40,334 nucleotides of DNA from an uncultured Pirellulaceae bacterium (GTDB lineage Bacteria > Planctomycetota > Planctomycetia > Pirellulales > Pirellulaceae): NCBI GenBank assembly GCA_937929805.1, contig CALFUT010000014.1, forward strand, positions 1 through 40,334, given 5' to 3'. Numbering within the stretch: position 1 is the first letter of the stretch; the number at the start of each line of letters is the position of its first letter. This document shows positions 35,551-40,334 of the stretch, one piece after another. Position numbers and translations under genes: made by a program. The notes under the pieces were generated by a model, which saw nothing but the letters and a program-made list of their open reading frames with translations, made no database searches and was not told the origin of the DNA.

Positions 35551-35997
35551 TCACTCGAACACGTATTTTTCATCAAACGTGATGCCGTGTTTGTTTAAAA
35601 AATTCCGAAACTCGTTTTTGTACGAAACGTGCTTGTGATGTTCTTTTTGATTGGCGATGTATCGAGTTACATCATTGATTGACGACTTGCTGACTGAGAA
35701 AGCACCGTATTTGGTTTGCCATGCAAACCCAGACAGACTCGGTTGGGTTTTGTGAATCCACAGGCTGGAATTTGATTTGACGTCACGTACGCAATCGGCA
35801 ATCGATTGAGTCTGGTGCATCGCTACCAAAAGGTGGATGTGATCCTCAATTCCTCCGGCCGCGATCAGAACATGTTTCCGCTTTTTGAGGATCCCACCAA
35901 CATACGCGTACAAATCGTTTTGGAAAGACTCGCGAATCAATTTTTCGCGTCCTTTGGTGCTCCAGATCAAATGGGCGTGAATGCTCGTGAATGACAT
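35551..35997 (-). CDS. REP-associated tyrosine transposase (IS200/Y1 family)
   Basis: 148 residues, full length for short Y1 transposases. It cuts and joins single-stranded DNA at hairpins. The N-terminus is SIHAHLIWSTKGREKLI. The HUH metal motif is EDHIHLLV (His53, His55). The helix with the nucleophile is WQTKYGAFSVSKSSINDV followed by TRYIANQKEHHKH, with Tyr113 as the likely nucleophile. The start at 35997 is the conserved beginning. All catalytic residues are present, so it may be active. Its flanking REP hairpins are the expected substrates. It is not a canonical IS200, because the flanking hairpins are multiple and inverted rather than a single pair of ends. Confidence 0.93.
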   Translation of the reverse strand: MSFTSIHAHLIWSTKGREKLIRESFQNDLYAYVGGILKKRKHVLIAAGGIEDHIHLLVAMHQTQSIADCVRDVKSNSSLWIHKTQPSLSGFAWQTKYGAFSVSKSSINDVTRYIANQKEHHKHVSYKNEFRNFLNKHGITFDEKYVFE

Positions 35998-36026
35998 TTC
36001 TGGGACTACCGGGACACGGTACGTCG

Positions 36027-36269
36027 GCCCCGTCCGGGGCGGAGAATGTCATGATACCATTTCCTCGGGGTTCCCGCCCCGAGCTAACAACGCCGGCCCC
36101 ATCCGGGGCGAAGTGGATGAAGTCGCCCCATCCGGGGCGGAGAATGTCATGATAACATTTTCTCGGGGCTTCCACCCCGAGCTATCAACGTCGGCCCCAT
36201 CCGGGGCAAGTGTATGCGGAATCGGCCCCGTCTGGGGACGAGGTAGATGAGGTCAGCCCAATCCGGGGC
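36027..36269 (+). repeat. Right REP array (eight hairpins)
   Basis: Type A, GCCCC-(A/G)TCC-GGGGC: 36027-36040, 36096-36109, 36125-36138, 36194-36207, and decayed copies at 36225-36238 and 36256-36269. Type B, CTCGGGG-N6-CCCCGAG: 36064-36083 and 36162-36181. Spacer words GAGAATGTCATGATA and GAGCTA(A/T)CAACG recur, giving two full A-B-A units and partial ones. Confidence 0.9.
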
Positions 36270-36308
36270 ATATTGCTCGATCGCGACGACCAACGGATTG
36301 CTTCCTCG

Positions 36309-36372
36309 GTAGCCATCACAATCCGTGTGATGTTGCAACTGAAGATGACATCACACGGAGTGTGATGGCTAC
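36309..36372. repeat. Long palindrome beside queA
   Basis: Arms of 25 bases (36309-36333 and 36348-36372) pair with only one or two mismatches. The outer end is GTAGCCATCACA and the inner part CCGTGTGATGT; the loop is 14 bases. It lies eight bases before the end of queA on the minus strand, so its hairpin would form in the 3' end of the queA transcript. There is no T-run; it is probably a dispersed palindromic repeat of a third kind, possibly also a terminator. Confidence 0.8.
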
Positions 36373-36379
36373 ATATGCC

Positions 36380-37477
36380 CTACGCAATCAGCATCGCGTC
36401 GCCGTAGCTGAAGAAGCGGTATTTCTCTGCAACGGCCTGTTCGTACGCTTCGGTCATCAACTTGTCGCCGCCCAAGGTGCGGATCATGACCAGCAACGTG
36501 CTGCGGGGCAAATGGAAGTTGGTCAGCAGGCCATCGATCGCTTTGAACGTCCATGGTGGCTTGATGAATAGATTGGTGTCCCCTGACCAAGCCTGCAACG
36601 GATCGCCCGGCTCGTTGCCCAACGCCGCTGTCTCCAGAACTCGCACGCTGGTCGTTCCAATCGCAATGACTCGACCGCCAGCGGCACGAGTCTCATTAAT
36701 GATGTCGGCACCTTTCTGTTCGATCGATCCCCACTCGTGATGCATTTGATGCTCGCCCAACGCGTCGGCCGTGACCGGGCGGAAAGTGCCAATCCCCACG
36801 TGCAGCGTGACCTGAGCGATATTGACGCCGGTGTCGATCAGGTCTCGAATCAAATTGCTGGTCAAGTGCAGACCGGCGGTGGGGGCCGCAACGGCTCCGG
36901 CATGTTTTGCGAAAACGGTTTGATAGTCTTTCAGATCGGCGTCGACCATGTTCCCGCCGCGAATGTAATGTGGCAGCGGAACTCGTCCGATTTGCTCCAA
37001 CAATTCTTCGGTGGTGCCCTCTGCGTCCGGGCGAACCATCCAAGCGCCGCCATCGAGTCGTCCAACCAACGTCAATTTGAAACGTTCGACCCCGTGACGG
37101 TCCTGCATCGTGATCGTTTCGCCCGACTGAGCCTTTCCTCGTGTTTTGCAGAGCACTTTCCAAACGCCGCCCGGATCCGCCTCTAGGAACAAGCCCTGCC
37201 AACGGCCTCGCGTTGAAGTGCGATACCCAACCAGTTTGGCGGGAATCACTTTCGTGTTGTTCAGCACCAAGCAATCGCCCGGCTTCAGGATCTCAGGCAA
37301 GTCACGCACGTGGGCATGGTCGATCGTTTCGGTTGATCGATCAATCGTCATCAAGCGAGCGTCCTGTCGCTGAGGCAGCGGGTGCTGCGCGATCAGTTCT
37401 TTGGGCAGGTCAAAATCGTAGTGGTCGGTCTGCAGCAACGCCGGGTTCGGCTGTGCGTCTGAGCTAATTTCAGTCAT
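36380..37477 (-). CDS. queA: S-adenosylmethionine:tRNA ribosyltransferase-isomerase
   Basis: 365 residues (usual about 340-360). It transfers and rearranges the ribosyl part of SAM onto 7-aminomethyl-7-deazaguanine in tRNA, forming epoxyqueuosine. Motifs: YDFDLPKELIAQHPLPQRQDAR-like start (residues about 20-41), GDCLVLNNTKVIPAKL, RVPLPHYI, YQTVFAKHAGAVAAPTAGLH, VTLHVGIGTFRPV, HHEWGSI, and NFHLPRSTLLVMI near the end. All are in family order. Start at 37477 adds a short N-terminal tail before the conserved DYDFDLP-like motif. No other queuosine gene is in the window. Confidence 0.97.
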   Translation of the reverse strand: MTEISSDAQPNPALLQTDHYDFDLPKELIAQHPLPQRQDARLMTIDRSTETIDHAHVRDLPEILKPGDCLVLNNTKVIPAKLVGYRTSTRGRWQGLFLEADPGGVWKVLCKTRGKAQSGETITMQDRHGVERFKLTLVGRLDGGAWMVRPDAEGTTEELLEQIGRVPLPHYIRGGNMVDADLKDYQTVFAKHAGAVAAPTAGLHLTSNLIRDLIDTGVNIAQVTLHVGIGTFRPVTADALGEHQMHHEWGSIEQKGADIINETRAAGGRVIAIGTTSVRVLETAALGNEPGDPLQAWSGDTNLFIKPPWTFKAIDGLLTNFHLPRSTLLVMIRTLGGDKLMTEAYEQAVAEKYRFFSYGDAMLIA

Positions 37478-38149
37478 GGATTTCCAAAGTTTGCGAGTGC
37501 TTGGAGTGTTTTACGATTTTTTCCCCATCGGCAGTAGCCCGGACCCGAATCTGCCCGAAGGTTCATCTAGCAGCGGTCGTGACCGTGGCAGCAAACGCGA
37601 TTTTCGCTGCTCCGGATTCGATGCAAGCACTCGACAGCACTGAAAACCCCGAGTCTTTTTTCACTTTTGAGAATTTGTGTGATCGTGAATTGACGGCCCG
37701 ACTCAATCGGATATGTTCTGTGGCTCGCGATACAAACTGAATTTGAAATTGGATCTGGCAGCCAGCTTCGGAGAAAATTTTTGAGGAACGGTCTCAGCGA
37801 TACGTCCTCTGTGTTCACCCTTTGTTCGGCAGATGCAGTGTCATATCTGGTCACAGGATGACATTTGTTTGCCGAGAATTCTAGGCACGACGCCACGGAG
37901 TTCGGTGAACGGGTGCCGGTAGGCGATTCGTCAATCGGTGCCATCGCTTCTCGTAAGACAGGATGTTTTGCGAGTTGCTTTTGTGGCGAATGCTGACAGA
38001 ATGACCGGTTCGTTTTCTCCTAAGGATCTGCGGATAAATACGTTACTTAGTGGACATGCTTGATCGTCGGTGTTTCCCGAATGATTTGGAGCTTCATCCG
38101 GTAACTTATGTTGTGCAAATCCTAACCGTTGCTGCTTCAGGCCATTCCC
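37478..38149. other. Long gap between queA and rsmH
   Basis: About 670 bases between divergent genes. I tested the frames for an MraZ-like protein, which usually precedes rsmH, and saw none. The minus-strand 125-codon frame at 37567-37944 and plus-strand 79-codon frame at 37501-37740 have no family features and no ribosome-binding site. Promoters for both neighbours are expected here, but none is clear. Confidence 0.5.
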
Positions 38150-39049
38150 TTGACCACTCCTTCAACCGTTCACATTCCCGTTCTGCCGGAAGAGGTCATC
38201 GACTCGATGCAGCCTGCGCCGGGGCATATCGTCGTTGATGGTACGTTGGGCGGTGCCGGCCACACGTTGCGTTTGCTGGCTAAAGTAGGCGAATCCGGGC
38301 GAGTGATTGCGTTTGATCGTGATCCGGGCCCGGTGGAAGAAGCCAGCGAGAAAATTGATGATCCTCGTTTGACGCTGATCCATGCCAACTACGCGGATAT
38401 CCCCGAGCACCTTCACGCGCTGGGGATTGACCATGTGGATTCGATTCTGCTGGATCTGGGGCTTTCGAGTGACCAGTTAGAAGACCGTGATCGCGGGTTT
38501 AGCTATCAAAGCGATGGGACGCTGGACTTGCGGTTCAATCCTTTGGCGGGCGAAGCTGCGTGGAAGTTGGTGAATCGGCTCAGCGAGAAACATCTGGCAG
38601 ATTTAATCTACCAGTTCGGAGAGGAACGACTCAGCCGGCGTATCGCGCGAAAAATTGTTGCCGCACGGCAGGACGCTCCGATTCGGACATCGATTGAGCT
38701 GGCTCAATTGGTTCGGCGTTGCGTGCCGCGATCCAAAAATCACTCGATCGACCCCGCGACGCGCACCTTTCAAGCGTTGCGAATCGCGGTCAACGAGGAA
38801 CTGAAATGGCTGAGTGTGGCGATGGAGCGTCTGCCGAAAGTGCTAGCGGTGGGCGGCCGAATCTCGGTGATCAGCTTCCATTCGCTCGAAGACCGAATCG
38901 TCAAACATTCATTGGCTCAACCGGCCATGAACGCCGGTTTTGACCTGAAAGTGCTAACGCGTAAGCCAATCATGGCATCGCCCGAGGAACTAGACAGCAA
39001 TCCTCGCAGCCGCAGTGCGAAAATGCGGGTTGCGGAACGCGTTGCGTAA
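38150..39049 (+). CDS. rsmH: 16S rRNA (cytosine(1402)-N4)-methyltransferase
   Basis: About 299 residues from the TTG at 38150 (TTPSTVHIPVLPEEV); a TTG at 38129 would give 306. There is no in-frame ATG, because a stop follows the ATG at 38108. It methylates N4 of C1402 in 16S rRNA using SAM. Motifs: HIPVLPEEVIDSM, the SAM loop VDGTLGGAGHTLRLL, VIAFDRDPGPVE, SILLDLGLSSDQLEDRDRGF, ATRTFQALRIAVNEEL, and ISFHSLEDRIVKH. The C-terminus NPRSRSAKMRVAERV is typical. Length is normal. It opens the division-cluster remnant; the next gene sits where ftsL usually is. Confidence 0.95.
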   Translation: MTTPSTVHIPVLPEEVIDSMQPAPGHIVVDGTLGGAGHTLRLLAKVGESGRVIAFDRDPGPVEEASEKIDDPRLTLIHANYADIPEHLHALGIDHVDSILLDLGLSSDQLEDRDRGFSYQSDGTLDLRFNPLAGEAAWKLVNRLSEKHLADLIYQFGEERLSRRIARKIVAARQDAPIRTSIELAQLVRRCVPRSKNHSIDPATRTFQALRIAVNEELKWLSVAMERLPKVLAVGGRISVISFHSLEDRIVKHSLAQPAMNAGFDLKVLTRKPIMASPEELDSNPRSRSAKMRVAERVA

Positions 39050-39244
39050 AGCTGGCTACTTTCAGGATTCAGAAGCGAAGGTTTTCCCACCTTCACAGCG
39101 TCGAATGATTCGGCTTTTGGACGCGCGTTGGTTTCTGTATAAGTCATCGGTTGCCTCTGCGCGCTTTCTGTTTTGCGCAGGGCATGTGCCAAGTCAAAAT
39201 GTTTGCCTAGGGCGTTTTATTTAATCGCACGGATGCTTTGATCC

Positions 39245-40334
39245 ATGAGAGACCCGTTCGCTCCTAATTCGAATTCATCGATGTTTCGCGACGCCCAGAT
39301 TGGTCTGCTGCTGGTCGCGGTGCTGCTGGGTCTGTTCGTCTACGTCGCGTACTATCGAATCACGGGGCAGGGCAGGCCGATACCCGATCACGTTCGCATC
39401 GCTCCGATTGCAGAAGCGGTTTGGCCCAATGGTCCGCCCGCAAATCCATCGTTCGAAACGGCACAGGCCAGCAGTCCCGCTTACGCGGCCCCGCCGAACC
39501 AGCACAGCCCAAGAATAGCAACCAATCCCGCGCCGCGCGTCGCGGCGACGAACCTCGCTTCGACCAAGCCGACGATTCAAAAAGCGGTTGCGCCCCAACA
39601 CGTTCCTTTGAAGCCAACTGCGCCCAAGCCGGTTGTGCTCAAACCTTTTGCACCCGAGCCAGTGCGAACGGATCGACGGGTTAGGCCAGTCGACTTTCAA
39701 AAAGTGGAATCGACATCCCAAGCAGCGCCTGAGCCGAAAAGTATCTCAAGTCACGATGAGATTTTGGACCGCTTAGGTTTAAAGCCCGGAGATAAAATTG
39801 ATTCGAACAAAATCAGGCGACGCATAAGGCCCACCCGTGAGAACCTTTTCGTCGGCAACCTCGAGACTCCGATGCCGAAGATTATCGCGAGAGAGACCGT
39901 GAAACCGAAGCGATCATTAGAAACGAAGAATCCGACCGTGAACTCGTTCGAACCTCGGTCGTCGATTTTTGAACAAGAAGGCAAACAGCGTCCCGATGTG
40001 CTGAAGCGCGACCCGAATAAACAAGTCGGCGAATTCAAGCCTGATGAGACAAAGTTTGAGCCAGTCACCACGGTGCCGAAAGTTAAAACGGATTTTTCCG
40101 TGGCAGTAGGGTCTAACAGCCTCCGACCTAGAATTGCCCCTGAAATTGCTCAACCGCGAATGGTCGCGCCGAAGCCTACATTGCGGTCAGCGCCCAAGCC
40201 AGTTGACAATTCGTTTCAAGCGGCTGCAAACAGTTTTCAGCCAACGACCGATGAACCAAACAGGGTCGAAACGAAACCTGAAAAGACTAGCTTGGCTCCG
40301 CAGCAAGATATCGCCAAGTCGGCTGCCTTGATGA
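39245..40334 (+). CDS. Proline-rich single-pass membrane protein in the ftsL position (runs off the window)
   Basis: The frame from ATG 39245 is open to the last base (363 codons), so the gene is cut by the window edge; ATG 39281 is an alternative start. Residues 1-18 are short and cytoplasmic (RDPFAPNSNSSMFRDAQ), then one membrane segment (about 19-36, IGLLLVAVLLGLFVYVAYY). The rest, expected outside the cytoplasm, is rich in Pro, Lys, Ala and Thr with repeated APKP/LKP words (about 120-160 and 300-320). A short folded-looking piece HDEILDRLGLKPGDKID lies at about residues 165-183. No enzyme motif is seen. FtsL is also a small bitopic protein after rsmH, but this one is far longer and has no visible leucine zipper, so identity with FtsL is not claimed. 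A LysM or SPOR domain could follow beyond the edge. Confidence 0.8.
   Translation, partial: MRDPFAPNSNSSMFRDAQIGLLLVAVLLGLFVYVAYYRITGQGRPIPDHVRIAPIAEAVWPNGPPANPSFETAQASSPAYAAPPNQHSPRIATNPAPRVAATNLASTKPTIQKAVAPQHVPLKPTAPKPVVLKPFAPEPVRTDRRVRPVDFQKVESTSQAAPEPKSISSHDEILDRLGLKPGDKIDSNKIRRRIRPTRENLFVGNLETPMPKIIARETVKPKRSLETKNPTVNSFEPRSSIFEQEGKQRPDVLKRDPNKQVGEFKPDETKFEPVTTVPKVKTDFSVAVGSNSLRPRIAPEIAQPRMVAPKPTLRSAPKPVDNSFQAAANSFQPTTDEPNRVETKPEKTSLAPQQDIAKSAALM

Larger units (their letters stand above)
35459..36269. mobile_element. RAYT transposase flanked by inverted REP arrays
   Basis: The transposase gene is bracketed by two hairpin types in opposite orientation on its two sides. Left: one CTCGGGG-type hairpin (35473-35492) and one GCCCCGGACGGGGC (35518-35531). 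Right: two CTCGGGG-type and six GCCCCATCCGGGGC-type hairpins (36027-36269). Left read in reverse and right share further words (CGGCCCCGTCCGGGGC, GAGAAT, CCCCGAGCTAACAACG). This is the organisation described for REP-associated tyrosine transposase loci. Confidence 0.75.

Noticed and set aside
37501-37944. Possible small genes (including mraZ) before rsmH
   Set aside because: Neither strand gives an MraZ-like sequence, a ribosome-binding site or any known motif.
1-40334. tRNA and rRNA genes
   Set aside because: Reading both strands by eye I found no T-loop/anticodon arrangement or rRNA signature; a covariance search was not possible here.

Overview
The window looks like chromosomal DNA of a planctomycete close to Rhodopirellula (Pirellulaceae). 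This rests on sequence signs only. There is a secreted protein with the planctomycete N-terminal LEPRQLLA motif. Two secreted proteins carry dockerin-like double EF-hand repeats. The intergenic gaps are long and rich in palindromic repeats. The division-cluster gene rsmH stands without recognisable mraZ, ftsI or mur neighbours inside the window. An aspartokinase carries four ACT domains. Most of the window is ordinary core chromosome, interrupted by repeat-rich gaps.

Layout. 1-260: tail of a GxxExxY-family gene followed by a regular palindrome. 266-5934: secreted propeller-like protein (-), glycerate 2-kinase (+) and pyruvate phosphate dikinase (+), the last ending in a strong terminator. 6251-11676: exported proteins, namely a 702-residue protein with four 111-residue repeats plus a dockerin, a small TPR protein, a second dockerin protein (-) and a TraB/TIKI-like secreted protein (-), with a palindromic repeat array between the last two. 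12212-15734: DUF2237 protein, ROK sugar kinase and LepA (+). 15824-22278: a three-gene minus-strand operon for a type IV pilus or type II secretion-like inner-membrane platform, made of a PilM-PilN fusion, a PilO-like protein and a large unknown anchored protein. 22897-26446: a large GH38-like protein directly followed by cytidylate kinase. 26730-32612: thioredoxin reductase (-), CstA transporter (+), small lipoprotein (+), membrane-anchored glutamine cyclotransferase (-) and TyrRS (-). 32746-33213: a GNAT acetyltransferase broken by one in-frame TGA. 33433-35211: aspartokinase. 35459-36372: a REP-associated tyrosine transposase between inverted REP arrays, then a long palindrome. 36380-37477: QueA (-). 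38150-40334: rsmH followed by a proline-rich single-pass membrane protein that runs off the window and occupies the position where ftsL usually sits.

Functionally, glycerate kinase, PPDK, the ROK kinase and aspartokinase belong to central carbon and amino-acid metabolism. LepA, TyrRS and QueA serve translation. The exported proteins are cell-surface or periplasmic. The most interesting parts are the PilM-PilN fusion that keeps the NLLP docking peptide in its linker, the RAYT/REP unit, the 10-bp-phased palindrome beside the GxxExxY gene, the almost identical DNA repeats in the 702-residue protein, and the open-ended gene after rsmH.
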